A DNA stretch of 64,000 nucleotides from Oscillospiraceae bacterium. Its GTDB lineage: Bacteria > Bacillota > Clostridia > Oscillospirales > Oscillospiraceae. Made by a program: the position numbers and the translations under genes. This document shows, piece after piece, positions 33,649-42,304 of this stretch. Below the pieces are notes generated by a model. That model saw only the letters and a program-made list of their open reading frames with translations, was not told the origin of the DNA and did not search any database. Every line of letters starts with the position of its first letter. Positions within the stretch are counted from its first letter, which is position 1. The stretch spans positions 124,001 to 188,000 of the forward strand of contig CACZDN010000008.1 in the NCBI GenBank assembly GCA_902779945.1, written 5' to 3'.

Positions 33649-36069
33649 TCAGTCCCCGCTGTCCTGAGGAAGATCCGCCCCCTGCGTGATGCGGATATCC
33701 GACAGCGCGCACTGGTCGCCGGTGAGCGCGATGTACAGGTCGTCGACATCGTCCAGGACATGCGTCTTGTTGAAGATCGAAATGCCGAGATTCTCGGTGC
33801 GCATCTCGATGCAGCGGCCGTCGCGGCGGATCAGGACCTCAAAGTCGAGCCCCTGTCTGTTCATTTCCTTCCAGACGCCCCAGCCCGGGAAGCTGTCCGT
33901 GTGCTCGATCCTCGTCTCGTTGACGGCGTGGGCGTCGGAATCCCAGCTCTCGCCGTCCAGACGCAGCAGCAGGAACTCCCGGTAGCCTTCCCCGCTGATC
34001 CTGCCGTCCTGCGAGGTATAGAGACTGACGAAGGGGCAGTGCCACACGAGACGCGCGGTGGGCAGGCTCTTGCTGTGGAACCTGAGTCTCATGCCTTCGT
34101 CGAGCCTGATGCCCTTCGAGGCGTTTGAGCGCCAGCTGTCGATCTGCACGTTCGGTATGTCGCCCTGCGGGAGGCCGCGGATAAAGCTGACCTCCTCGGC
34201 GATGCGCGGGATCTCCTCCTCGGAGGCGGAAAAGTCCACGCGGTCCACATGGATGCTGCTGATCATGCAGTGCTCGCCGGTGAGAGAGATATAGGAAAAG
34301 CGCGTGCTGTCCGGCAGCGCGACGATGGTCTCCGCCGTTTTCCTGCCGTCCGAGATCCGGATGAGCATATGGTCCTTCACACGCACGCCCTCGATGCTGT
34401 ATTCCCTGTAGGGCGTGTCCGGCGTCTTCTCCGGCGATTGAGCCTTGTGCTTGATGCGGGTTTCGAGCTTTCGCGCGCCCTCACAGACCGAATGCCCGTC
34501 AAAGCGCAGCCGCGCGTATTCCAGATAGAGCAGGTCCTTGCGCTTGGCCTCCTCCACATGGACGCGGGCGTCCAGCGCGTCAAACAGCAGGATCGTCGGC
34601 AGACATTCGGCTTCGGGGAAGCCGTCGTCCGGCCGGCTGGTGAGACGGATCTGCACCTTTTTGTCGTTGACCGGGATGCCCAGCGAGCAGTTGTAGTAGA
34701 TCTGATCGCATTTGATATGATTGATGAAGGCGTCGTCCGTATCAACCTTGCGCTCGCGCATCCCGTAATCAAGATCCTGGTCGAGCATATGCAGCATGAC
34801 CCCGGCGTACTGCGGATCAAACTGCGAGCCCATGCCCTTCACCAGCTCCTCGCGCACCTTCTGCTGTGGGATCGGATCGCGGTAGCTGCGCTTGGAGGTC
34901 ATGGCGTCGTAGGCGTCGGCCACGGCGATGATGCGGGCAATGTCGGGGATATCCTCGCCCTTCAGACCGCGCGGGTAGCCCTGCCCGTCGTAGCGCTCGT
35001 GATGGAAGTGCGCCCCGATACTGAGATAGGGCATACGGGAAATGGAGGAGAGGATCTGGTTGCCGTAGACGGGGTGATTCTTGATCTGGGCAAACTCGTC
35101 CTCGGTCAGCCGGCCGTCCTTGCTGATGATGGCGTCGGGAATGCCGATCTTGCCGACATCATGCAGCAGCCCCGCAAAATAGACCTTCTCGCACTCCTCC
35201 GCCGATTTGCCCGCCTCCCGGGCGATCTGGGTGGAGTACATGGCCACGCGGGTCGAATGACCGTGGGTATACTTGTCCTTGGCGTCGATGGCCATGGCGA
35301 GCGCCTCGGCCGTCTGTTCAAACAGGGCGTGCTCCTTCTCCCGCTCGTCCTTGTAATATTCGATCTCGAGCTTCCGCCCGTGGTCCACCTCTTTTTCCAG
35401 ATCCTTCAGCGCGAACACATACAGCAGAACCGCCATGACGGCGATCGTCATGTTGTTCAGCGAGATGCCGTACAGGAAGGTCTGCAGCACGGAGGCAAGG
35501 AGGGACATACTCGCAAACAGCAGGAGCAAAAACCAGATGTTGCGGTTCAAAAGCTTGCGATACCGCAAAACGACGGACACCTGCAAAACCATGATCGTCA
35601 TGGGAAACAGACAGCTTACGATGTATCCCGGCGCTCGGTGGTAGCGGTTCATTTCGTCAAAGCTGTAGTAAAGACCGGTAAACTGGGAGACGACGACCAT
35701 CAAAAGCGAGGCCGCCACCAGGATGCCCGCGATTTTCAGGCAGCGCGGCGTGTCGGGAAGCCCGCCCTCGTGCGTATACAGGTCTTCCAGATACAGATTG
35801 AAGCCCCAGAGCACCACGAGCGTCAGGAAAAACACGAGGAAGTTGCTGATCCTCACCATCCACCAGCCCAGCTCGCTCCCGTCGCCCCGATAGAGATAGG
35901 CGAAGCGGTCGGAGACCAGCAGCAGCATCGCGCTGATCTCCACCAGCATCAGCGCAAGCTTCCGCTTCTGCCCGATGGTTTTCGCCATATATACAAGCAG
36001 CGCCAGAGTACCGCAAACGGCACTCAGCACCAGCATAGTATCGGGCTGCAGCTCTCTCAGAATATCCAT
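33649..36069 (-). CDS. Membrane HD-GYP phosphodiesterase-like protein
   Basis: An 806-residue signalling protein. Residues 1-225 form about seven membrane helices, then a coil, then an HD-GYP domain (about 255-430) with GHSTRVAMYS, FAGLLHDVGKIGIPD and HHERYDGQGYPRGLKGEDIP, the residues needed to bind metals and hydrolyse cyclic-di-GMP or a related dinucleotide. The last 375 residues are beta-rich and contain a repeated motif, YISLTGEHCMISSIHV near 610 and YIALTGDQCALSDIRIT near 785, an apparent tandem carbohydrate-binding-like or sensor module. Target nucleotide not proven. Confidence 0.88.
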   Translation of the reverse strand: MDILRELQPDTMLVLSAVCGTLALLVYMAKTIGQKRKLALMLVEISAMLLLVSDRFAYLYRGDGSELGWWMVRISNFLVFFLTLVVLWGFNLYLEDLYTHEGGLPDTPRCLKIAGILVAASLLMVVVSQFTGLYYSFDEMNRYHRAPGYIVSCLFPMTIMVLQVSVVLRYRKLLNRNIWFLLLLFASMSLLASVLQTFLYGISLNNMTIAVMAVLLYVFALKDLEKEVDHGRKLEIEYYKDEREKEHALFEQTAEALAMAIDAKDKYTHGHSTRVAMYSTQIAREAGKSAEECEKVYFAGLLHDVGKIGIPDAIISKDGRLTEDEFAQIKNHPVYGNQILSSISRMPYLSIGAHFHHERYDGQGYPRGLKGEDIPDIARIIAVADAYDAMTSKRSYRDPIPQQKVREELVKGMGSQFDPQYAGVMLHMLDQDLDYGMRERKVDTDDAFINHIKCDQIYYNCSLGIPVNDKKVQIRLTSRPDDGFPEAECLPTILLFDALDARVHVEEAKRKDLLYLEYARLRFDGHSVCEGARKLETRIKHKAQSPEKTPDTPYREYSIEGVRVKDHMLIRISDGRKTAETIVALPDSTRFSYISLTGEHCMISSIHVDRVDFSASEEEIPRIAEEVSFIRGLPQGDIPNVQIDSWRSNASKGIRLDEGMRLRFHSKSLPTARLVWHCPFVSLYTSQDGRISGEGYREFLLLRLDGESWDSDAHAVNETRIEHTDSFPGWGVWKEMNRQGLDFEVLIRRDGRCIEMRTENLGISIFNKTHVLDDVDDLYIALTGDQCALSDIRITQGADLPQDSGD

Positions 36070-36163
36070 AAAAGTTCAATCCCCGCTGTCGTTTTCCATC
36101 TGTGTGAGAAATACTGGTGTTGCCTTAATATCCTGCGTTCATAAGCATAAAGAACGATTCAGT

Positions 36164-36200
36164 CACTGTCATTCTGAGAAAGGACGTGACGAAGTATCTT
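36164..36200. repeat. Fragment of a dispersed hairpin repeat
   Basis: GTCATTCTGAGAAAGGACGTGACGAAGTATCTT resembles one arm of the hairpins at 39.6 kb (positions 36168-36200 contain the match). It abuts MITE copy B. Confidence 0.4.
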
Positions 36201-36201
36201 A

Positions 36202-36361
36202 GGCAACACCGCACAATCCGCCTTCGGCGCCTCCTGGAAAATTAGCGCCCTGATTTTGTCACTTTTTCTTGCAATACACAAAGTATTCCTGCAAAAAAAT
36301 GCCTTCATCAGAACCCAAATTTTCTCAGGATTCGCTCTCGCCGAATTATGCGGTGTTGCCC
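36202..36361. repeat. MITE-like repeat, copy B (full length)
   Basis: A 160-bp copy with inverted ends GGCAACACCGCACAAT and ATTATGCGGTGTTGCC and a TTA duplication at 36199-36201 and 36362-36364. Inside is a second dyad around ATACACAAAGTAT. The rest of 36070-36522 shows no gene. Confidence 0.88.
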
Positions 36362-36522
36362 TTATCATTTTTCAGAAATACCACAAAAGATCCTTCGCTT
36401 ACGCTCAGGTTGACACGCGGGACCGAATCGTTGCAGTATACTATAATATAGCACATCCTCCGCCGTTTTTCCATGGTATTCTCCGACTTTTTACGTTCTT
36501 TTTTCAGAGACGGCATATATCG

Positions 36523-36566
36523 AAAAAACGTGCGGCGATCACGCATTTTTCTGCGAATCGCCGCAC
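36523..36566 (-). terminator. Terminator of cysK
   Basis: GTGCGGCGAT and ATCGCCGCAC with an inner CGCA/TGCG pair; on the minus strand GTTTTTTCG follows. It begins 23 bp past the cysK stop. Confidence 0.85.
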
Positions 36567-36589
36567 ATTTTGCTGCTTTTTACTTGCGT

Positions 36590-37522
36590 TTATTCTGCGA
36601 AGAGCGGGGTGGACAGATAGCGGTCGCCGGTGTCCGGCAGAAGGGCAACGATGGTCTTGCCCCTGTTCTCCGGGCGTTTTGCGAGCTGGATCGCGGCCCA
36701 GACCGCCGCACCGGAGGAGATGCCCACCAGCACGCCCTCGGCCTTTCCGACCAGCTTGCCGGCGGCGAAGGCGTCCTCGTTTTCCACCGGGATGACCTCG
36801 TCGTACACGCCGGTGTTCAGCACGTCGGGGACAAAGCCAGCGCCGATGCCCTGGATCTTGTGCGCGCCGGGCGTGCCCCCGGACAGCACGGGCGAGCTTG
36901 CGGGCTCCACTGCCACGACCTTGACGGCGGGGTTCTGCTGCTTGAGGTATTCGCCCACGCCGGTGATGGTGCCGCCGGTACCGACGCCCGCGACAAAGAA
37001 GTCCACCCTGCCGTCGGTGTCCGCCCAGATCTCCGGGCCGGTGGTCGCCCTGTGGACGGCGGGATTCGCGGGATTGACGAACTGACCGGGGATGAAGGCG
37101 TTGGGGATCTCCTGCGCAAGCTCCTCGGCCTTCGCAATCGCGCCCTTCATGCCCTTGGCACCCTCGGTGAGCACCAGCTCCGCGCCGTAGGCCTTCATGA
37201 GCTGGCGGCGCTCGACGCTCATGGTCTCGGGCATGACGATGATGATGCGGTAGCCGCGCGCCGCCGCCACAGAGGCCAGGCCGATGCCGGTGTTGCCGGA
37301 GGTCGGCTCGATGATCACGGAGTCCTTTTTCAGCAGACCCTTCGCCTCGGCGTCGTCAATCATGGCCTTGGCGATGCGGTCCTTGACGGAGCCGGCGGGG
37401 TTGAAGTACTCGAGCTTGGCGAGCACCGTGGCCTCCAGACCCTCGCTCTCTTCGATATGCCGGAGCTCCAGCAGGGGCGTTTTCCCGATGAGCTGATCGG
37501 CGGATGTGTAGATATGGGACAT
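36590..37522 (-). CDS. cysK: Cysteine synthase (O-acetylserine sulfhydrylase)
   Basis: A 310-residue pyridoxal-phosphate enzyme making cysteine from O-acetylserine and sulfide. The cofactor lysine is in [12 protein letters not shown] (near residue 46), the substrate loop is [12 protein letters not shown], the phosphate-binding glycine loop is [14 protein letters not shown], and the C-terminal half has the usual [13 protein letters not shown] and GISSGAA motifs. The ribosome site AGGAGG precedes the start at 37522. Two MITE copies lie between it and the nearest good promoter, at 38082. Confidence 0.95.
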   Translation of the reverse strand: MSHIYTSADQLIGKTPLLELRHIEESEGLEATVLAKLEYFNPAGSVKDRIAKAMIDDAEAKGLLKKDSVIIEPTSGNTGIGLASVAAARGYRIIIVMPETMSVERRQLMKAYGAELVLTEGAKGMKGAIAKAEELAQEIPNAFIPGQFVNPANPAVHRATTGPEIWADTDGRVDFFVAGVGTGGTITGVGEYLKQQNPAVKVVAVEPASSPVLSGGTPGAHKIQGIGAGFVPDVLNTGVYDEVIPVENEDAFAAGKLVGKAEGVLVGISSGAAVWAAIQLAKRPENRGKTIVALLPDTGDRYLSTPLFAE

Positions 37523-37549
37523 GGTTTTTACCTCCTGATTGTTGTTTTA

Positions 37550-37709
37550 GGCAATACCGCATAATTCGGCAAGAGCAGATCCTGAGAAAATTTAGGTTCT
37601 GATAAACGCACTTTTTCGCAGATGTACTTTGTGTACCTCAAGAAAAAGTGACGAAATCAGGGCGCAAATTTTCCAGGAGATGCCGAAGGCGGATTGTGCG
37701 GTGTTGCCT
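37550..37709. repeat. MITE-like repeat, copy C (full length)
   Basis: A 160-bp copy in the opposite orientation, with ends GGCAATACCGCATAATTCGG and GGATTGTGCGGTGTTGCC, flanked by TTA at 37547-37549 and 37710-37712. It starts 28 bp upstream of cysK. Confidence 0.88.
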
Positions 37710-37710
37710 T

Positions 37711-37816
37711 TATGATATGCCCGTCATTCCGAGGAGCGCCGGCGGCGAAGGATCTCCGGGACCCTTCGGCTTCGTGCTGCTCGGAAACAAGCGGGGACGG
37801 ATGATCGCGTATGATA
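37711..37816. repeat. Fragment of a dispersed hairpin repeat between two MITEs
   Basis: CCGTCATTCCGAGGAG and GCGAAGGATCTCC resemble the hairpin repeat family seen at 39.6 and 47.0 kb. No gene is supported here. Confidence 0.4.
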
Positions 37817-37976
37817 GGGCAATACCGCATAATTCGGCAAGAGCAGATCCTGAGAAAATTTGGGTTCTGATAAAGGCAGTTTTTCGCAGATGTACTTTGT
37901 GTACCTCAAGGAAAAGTGACGAAATCAGAGCGCAAATTTTCCAGGAGATGCCGAAGGCGGATTGTGCGGTGTTGCC
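37817..37976. repeat. MITE-like repeat, copy D (full length)
   Basis: A 160-bp copy, same orientation as copy C and nearly identical to it, flanked by ATA at 37814-37816 and 37977-37979. The different duplicated triplets show that C and D arose by separate insertions. Confidence 0.88.
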
Positions 37977-37997
37977 ATAGGTGTCGTGCGTCTTGCG

Positions 37998-38030
37998 TTA
38001 CGCCCGACATCGCCTGTCTGTCCTGCGCAT
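37998..38030 (-). CDS. Possible leader peptide MRRTDRRCRA
   Basis: A 10-codon ORF with an AAGGGAG ribosome site 9 bases upstream, in the transcript expected from the promoter at 38082. A weak stem (GTCGGGCGT/ACGCACGAC) overlaps its end. It contains one Cys codon; a role in cysK control is only a suggestion. Confidence 0.3.
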   Translation of the reverse strand: MRRTDRRCRA

Positions 38031-38059
38031 GAAATGCATCTCCCTTACGGTTTTCTTCT

Positions 38060-38086
38060 ATAAGCATACCGGGTTAATATGTTTAT
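38060..38086. promoter_or_regulatory. Dyad overlapping the probable cysK -10 box
   Basis: ATAAGCATA (38060-38068) and TATGTTTAT (38078-38086) match at 8 of 9 positions as inverted arms and overlap the -10 box. This is a likely operator; the regulator is not identified. Confidence 0.5.
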
Positions 38087-38110
38087 AGCACAAGTCACCT
38101 TCTTTGTCAA
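38082..38110 (-). promoter_or_regulatory. Probable cysK promoter
   Basis: TTGACA (38105-38110), 17-bp spacer, TATAAA (38082-38087), minus strand. It points at cysK but is separated from it by MITE copies C and D, giving a leader of about 550 bases. Confidence 0.65.
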
Positions 38111-38127
38111 GCGCTTTTTGAAGCGCT
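38109..38127 (-). terminator. Short stem after the YgjV-like gene
   Basis: AAGCGCTT and its inverted copy form a compact stem directly next to the stop codon; the -35 box of the cysK promoter follows at once. Confidence 0.45.
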
Positions 38128-38769
38128 TTATTCGGCTTTGCCCGCCGAAGGCAGCTTGTGCGGCATCGCCTTTACATAGCTCCCGTCTTCGCAGCGCACG
38201 AAGCCCTGCTTTTCCATGTACCGCACATGCTCGGAAGCGTCGGATACGCAGCGCAGGCGGGCGACGCCGGCGGCCGCAAGCTCGTCGTAGAGATAGTTGC
38301 CCACCGAGTGGTCGCGGAAATTGCGCACGGCGTAGTCCAGCGCGATTTCAAACGTGTCCGCCTCCAGCGTCCCGAGGAGGAGGCCGGCGCAGATGTTTTC
38401 GTGGAACACGGCGTAGCCCCTGAGCTCCTTCGCCTGCGCGGGATCGAAGGCGGGGAAGAAGCGCCGGATGTCGTCGCGATACCGGTCGACGAACCAGGCG
38501 GTGAAGCCCTCTCCCGCGCCGAGGGGCTGGACCAGGTAGTTCCTGTTCAGGCTGCGGTGTATACGGATCAGATGATAGAGATTGACGCCCACCAGGCAGG
38601 CGTTGAGAAATGCGGTCGGGTAGGAGCGGATAAGGATCGCGTAGGTCGCAAAGATGGCGCTTCCGATCATGTTGATCACGCGCAGCCGCACGACCGAACT
38701 CATGAGCATGGACACCAGGACCAGCAGCGAGCCCAGGTATCCGAACAGCTCCAGTGCAGTCGATGACAT
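38128..38769 (-). CDS. YgjV-like membrane protein with acetyltransferase-like tail
   Basis: A 213-residue protein. Residues 1-80 contain three hydrophobic helices with the YgjV/PnuC-like pattern (FGYLGSLLVLVSMLMSS, RVINMIGSAIFATYAILI, NACLVGVNLYHL). The rest is soluble and ends with YLYDELAAAGVARLRCVSDASEHVRYMEKQGFV, which resembles the last strand and helix of GNAT acetyltransferases. The function of the family is not settled. Single gene, flanked by MITE copy E at its 5' side. Confidence 0.65.
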   Translation of the reverse strand: MSSTALELFGYLGSLLVLVSMLMSSVVRLRVINMIGSAIFATYAILIRSYPTAFLNACLVGVNLYHLIRIHRSLNRNYLVQPLGAGEGFTAWFVDRYRDDIRRFFPAFDPAQAKELRGYAVFHENICAGLLLGTLEADTFEIALDYAVRNFRDHSVGNYLYDELAAAGVARLRCVSDASEHVRYMEKQGFVRCEDGSYVKAMPHKLPSAGKAE

Positions 38770-38796
38770 GTGTGGTCCCTCCCTGTGTGTTTTTTA

Positions 38797-38917
38797 AGGC
38801 AATACCGCATAATTCGGCAAGAGCAGATCCTGAGAAAATTTGGGTTCTGATAAAGGCACTTTTTCGCAGATGTACTTTGTGTACCTCAATGCCGCAGGCG
38901 AATTGCGCGGTGTTGCC
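38797..38917. repeat. MITE-like repeat, copy E (internal deletion)
   Basis: A 121-bp copy with both ends intact and about 39 bp missing from the middle, flanked by TTA at 38794-38796 and 38918-38920. It lies just upstream of the YgjV-like gene. Confidence 0.85.
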
Positions 38918-39032
38918 TTAACAGTATAAAGCATATCCCGCCGTCTGTCCAGCGCAAAAGATGGGGCTGGTGTTCCTCTCCATCCTATGTTACAATAAAG
39001 GGGTATAAAACACACAGCAAGGAGGATATACG

Positions 39033-39497
39033 ATGAAACTTCTGATCGCCTGTTTCAGCGCCGAGCACGGCAAGACGCTCAAGATCGCGAAGGACGCGGC
39101 CCTCGCCCTGGGGGCGGACCTCTTCGAGATCAAGCCCGAGCGGGTCTACACCGAGGCGGACCTCAACTGGAAAAACCCCCTCGCCCGCTGCAACCGGGAG
39201 AAGTTCGGCAACAGGGACGTGCCCGTGGTCGGCAGAATCGAGGGCTTTGATGAATACGACGCCGTGCTCCTCGGCTTCCCGATCTGGTACGGCGGCGCGC
39301 CCAATGTGGTCAACACCTTCTGCAAGGGCTACAGCTGGTACGGCAAGCGCATCGCGGCCTTCGCCACCTCCGGCGGCAGCGGCATCGGCAAAACGGCGGA
39401 GCGCCTGCGCCCCTTCGTCGCCGGCGGAGAGCTGCTGGACGCGCGCCTCGTGCACAACAGCCTGGAGCTGGAGGCCTGGGTCCGGGACATCCTGTAA
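39033..39497 (+). CDS. Flavodoxin-like protein
   Basis: A 154-residue single-domain flavodoxin of the Flavodoxin_4 type. The N-terminal strand and FMN phosphate loop (LLIACFSAEHGKTLKIAK), the mid loop GFPIWYGGAPNVVNTF, and the ATSGGSGIGKTAERL segment are all in place. It would carry electrons or reduce quinones in the cytoplasm. The ribosome site AAGGAGG precedes the ATG. It stands alone between repeats. Confidence 0.88.
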   Translation: MKLLIACFSAEHGKTLKIAKDAALALGADLFEIKPERVYTEADLNWKNPLARCNREKFGNRDVPVVGRIEGFDEYDAVLLGFPIWYGGAPNVVNTFCKGYSWYGKRIAAFATSGGSGIGKTAERLRPFVAGGELLDARLVHNSLELEAWVRDIL

Positions 39498-39597
39498 ACC
39501 CGGCGCGCCTTTCCGGGACCGCATCGCGCACAGAAAAAACGGCATGTCTTCTCAAACAGCATATCCCCTGAAAAACTGCATGTCATCCTGAGAAGCG

Positions 39598-39653
39598 AAG
39601 CGACGAAGGATCTTTCTATCCGAAACCTCCCGGAGAAAGATCCTTCGTCGCTT
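39598..39653. repeat. REP-like hairpin with 20-bp arms
   Basis: Perfect 20-bp inverted arms (AAGCGACGAAGGATCTTTCT at 39598-39617 and its complement at 39634-39653) between convergent genes. The motif TCATCCTGAGAAGCGAAG precedes it. Related hairpins occur at 47.0 kb and fragments elsewhere. Confidence 0.75.
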
Positions 39654-39675
39654 TGCCCGTGATGATCCGCCGCGC

Positions 39676-41064
39676 TCAGCCTCCGTAGGGGTATGTCGAC
39701 TGGCGGTCCAGCGGGTGATAGGTGTAATTGCTGTTGTCCGGGCGCGGCCCCTGGCCGAGAGCCCAGTCGATCATGCCGTACTCCATGGCGTCGTAGATGA
39801 GGCCGTAATGCCCTCCGGCGGCGCATTCGACGACGGTGACGTCGTTGCCGTGGGCGACCATGAGCGCGATGGCCCGCCTGTTCATACCGATGCCGCCGCC
39901 TTCGAGCAGGAGAAAGCTCGTGCCCGCCTTCGCCGTGCTGTCGCATTGGGCGGGCGTGAGAGTGTGGTCCTCCACCTCCCAGTGCATCCCGGCGTCAAAG
40001 GTCAGAACCGCCCGGGCACAGATGCCATAGCGCTCGTACAGGAGCGCCGCGCCCTGGCAGGCGGTATAGGCGCCCATGCTCGCCCCGCAGAGGACGAGAT
40101 CATGCAGAAAGACGCCGTTCTCCAGCGCCGCCTGTTCGAGCGCGCGGTAGGAGTCCTCCACCTTTTCCGCCATGTCGCCGTAGCCGTTGGCGTAGCACAG
40201 GAGCATGAGAGCGTTCGGCGGGTCGGGCGCGTAGAGGTAGTCGTTGAGATAGCCGTTCGCCAGCGCCTCGTCATAGCCGCCGGGGTAGAAGATCATGCAG
40301 CCCGTCTCCGGCCCCGCGTCCTTCGGGACGTAGATCAGCCCCAGACGGTGGTAGTAGAGCGTGCCCGTGCCGAGGTCCTGCCCCGCGTATTCGGAGTAGC
40401 GCACCGGCTCGGCGGACTCCGACGCCATGGCGGCGATGCGGCTGAGACAGCGCTGCCGGAGACTCTCGCTGTCGCGGTAGCTCCCCAGCTCATCCCAGCG
40501 CCGCACCGCCTCCTCCATGCGGCAGGCGTAGGTTGCCTCCAGCGCCCGGGCATAGAGCGTGTCGCGGCATTGTGTCAGGAGCGCCGCCGCGCCCGGCACA
40601 TCGGGGATGGCCTCCAGAAGCGCGATGGCCTCCGTGATCCTGTCGCTTTGCACACAGGCTTCGGCCCGCCGCAGATCGCATTCCGGCGCGCGCGCCGCTG
40701 CGTCCCGGTAATCGCCGAGGGCGAGAAAGGCGTCCTTCGCGCCGGCATAGTCCCCGGCCTCGAGCTGCGCCTCCGCCGCCTCATAGCGCAGGCGGAGAAG
40801 CTGCCCCTCACAGTCCTGCGCCCGCCCGTCGAGCCCGAGGGTGAGAAACGCCTCCCGCGCCGCTGCGTAGTCCCCGGCGGTATAGAGGGCCTCGGCCGCG
40901 TCGACGGCGTTTTGCAGCAGCCGCGCCTGCCGGCTCTGCCAGCCGGCATAGCCGCAGAGCAGAAGCAGCGGGACCAGGATCAGGACGAGGACCAGGGCCC
41001 GTATTCCCTTTTTTTTCAAGCTGTGCCTCCCTTTTTCCGTCAACCTGAGGCGTGCGGGCGGCAA
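39676..41064 (-). CDS. Membrane-anchored TPR-like protein fused to an alpha/beta hydrolase
   Basis: A 462-residue protein with one N-terminal helix (about 22-42) and then an extracellular part. Residues about 50-200 contain repeats of the ALYxAGDYxxAxxxFLxLGxYRDA type, a TPR-like pattern common in clostridial surface proteins. From about 230 on lies an alpha/beta hydrolase with the nucleophile elbow GASMGAY (near 335) and a late GGHYGLI that could supply the histidine. Substrate unknown. The start at 41064 overlaps the end of the TraX-like reading frame, which was extended by MITE copy F. Confidence 0.75.
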   Translation of the reverse strand: MPPARLRLTEKGRHSLKKKGIRALVLVLILVPLLLLCGYAGWQSRQARLLQNAVDAAEALYTAGDYAAAREAFLTLGLDGRAQDCEGQLLRLRYEAAEAQLEAGDYAGAKDAFLALGDYRDAAARAPECDLRRAEACVQSDRITEAIALLEAIPDVPGAAALLTQCRDTLYARALEATYACRMEEAVRRWDELGSYRDSESLRQRCLSRIAAMASESAEPVRYSEYAGQDLGTGTLYYHRLGLIYVPKDAGPETGCMIFYPGGYDEALANGYLNDYLYAPDPPNALMLLCYANGYGDMAEKVEDSYRALEQAALENGVFLHDLVLCGASMGAYTACQGAALLYERYGICARAVLTFDAGMHWEVEDHTLTPAQCDSTAKAGTSFLLLEGGGIGMNRRAIALMVAHGNDVTVVECAAGGHYGLIYDAMEYGMIDWALGQGPRPDNSNYTYHPLDRQSTYPYGG

Positions 41065-41993
41065 AGGGCTTTTCCCGCTGCACAGGTCGGGACAAAGCTC
41101 CTCCGCCGGCGCCCAGGATGACGCGGATGGTTTGCATTATGGCAGCACCGCACAATTCGGCGAGAGCGAATCCTGAGAAAAAATTGGGTTCTGGCGATGG
41201 CAGTTTTTCGCAGGAATACTTTGTGTATTGCAAGAAAAAGTGACGAAGTCAGGGCACTATTTTTCCAGGAGGCGCCGTATTTTATGAAATAGAGCACCAG
41301 CATGTGAACGGGGTAGAACGCATAGAACAGGAGCGAGACAAAGCGGCCGCGGATCAGCCCGCGCTTTCCGCTGTACAGGGAGATGGGGATGAATGCAAGG
41401 CCTGCCTGCCAGCGGGACGAGAGAAAGCATGAGCCCAGCACAGCCTGATACAGGGGCCTGCGGCGGCAGAGATACAGCATTATGATGAAGCCGAAGCCGC
41501 TGCACCCGTAGTCCGCCTTGAGCAGGACCGACACGAGCAGAAGTCCCAGCAGCGCGCAGGTCAGGCGTGTTTTCTCCGCCGGGTGCCGCTCCATGCGCTC
41601 GAGCGCGCACATGGCCAGAAAGCCCAGCAGCAGCGTGAACATGACGTTCTGTGATTTCGGAAGCCAGAGCGCGCCGTGCACCAGGTTCCACGGCAGCTCC
41701 GACAGCAGCGCGAACACGAAAAGCCGCGCCCCGTAGCGCCTTCTGCCGGAGGTATGGAGAAAGCCCTCCACCAGCAGAAACGCATAGATCGGAAAGGCGA
41801 GCCGCCCGATCAGGCGCATGGCCGTATAGCGCAGCACGTCCTGACCGAAAAAGGTGAACAGGACGGTCTTGTCGTTTTTCAGAAGATGCAGGCCGATGTG
41901 GTCGATCAGCATCGTGACGACCGCGATCAGCTTCAGGGCGCTCCCGCTCAGCACACGAAAGCGGGGCGGGATCAGAAGATATTCCCTCTCCAC
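41040..41993 (-). CDS. TraX-like membrane protein with MITE-derived C-terminus
   Basis: A 317-residue reading frame. The first about 238 residues are a TraX-family protein with about eight helices (SALKLIAVVTMLIDHIG, RLIGRLAFPIYAFLLVEGF, SELPWNLVH, FYPVHMLVLYFIKYG). TraX proteins are acyltransferase-like. The usual C-terminus ends just after HMLVLYFIK; here the frame runs into MITE copy F, which supplies about 45 residues (from GASWKNSALTSS to RRIVRCCH), and then into the spacer up to the next gene. GTG start with a GAGGTGA site. The core is probably intact, the tail is novel. Confidence 0.75.
   Translation of the reverse strand: MEREYLLIPPRFRVLSGSALKLIAVVTMLIDHIGLHLLKNDKTVLFTFFGQDVLRYTAMRLIGRLAFPIYAFLLVEGFLHTSGRRRYGARLFVFALLSELPWNLVHGALWLPKSQNVMFTLLLGFLAMCALERMERHPAEKTRLTCALLGLLLVSVLLKADYGCSGFGFIIMLYLCRRRPLYQAVLGSCFLSSRWQAGLAFIPISLYSGKRGLIRGRFVSLLFYAFYPVHMLVLYFIKYGASWKNSALTSSLFLAIHKVFLRKTAIARTQFFLRIRSRRIVRCCHNANHPRHPGRRRRSFVPTCAAGKALCRPHASG
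41141..41277. repeat. MITE-like repeat, copy F (one end lost)
   Basis: Left end GGCAGCACCGCACAATTCGG is present, but the copy stops after GGCGCCG at 41277 and lacks the last about 23 bp of the other end. The break coincides with the TraX coding sequence. Confidence 0.8.
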
Positions 41994-42146
41994 AGGCTCA
42001 CCTCTTGCTTTGGCTTTTGCACTATCTTACCGCAGCATCCCCCTCCCGCGCAAGTCTTTCTTTTTGCGGCGGGGCTTGGGGATATGAAACAAAAAAGAAG
42101 AATTGAATACGATCCAGAATTGTTAAAAATTATTTTTTTCGTACAG

Positions 42147-42175
42147 TTGTCATTCTCCGCTTTTTATGGTACATT
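42147..42175 (+). promoter_or_regulatory. Promoter of the exopolysaccharide control operon
   Basis: TTGTCA (42147-42152), 17-bp spacer, TACATT (42170-42175), about 130 bp before the first gene. The remainder of 41994-42304 shows no gene. Confidence 0.6.
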
Positions 42176-42304
42176 ATATGGTACTGAAAATAGGTGCGTT
42201 GCGCTCTGCCCGGAAAAGGCTTCGGCGCGAAGCTCTGTTTTCTTTCTGGAACATCCTTCTTTCATATTGTTTTTATACTATTTTCAGAAAATGGAGAACT
42301 GGCT

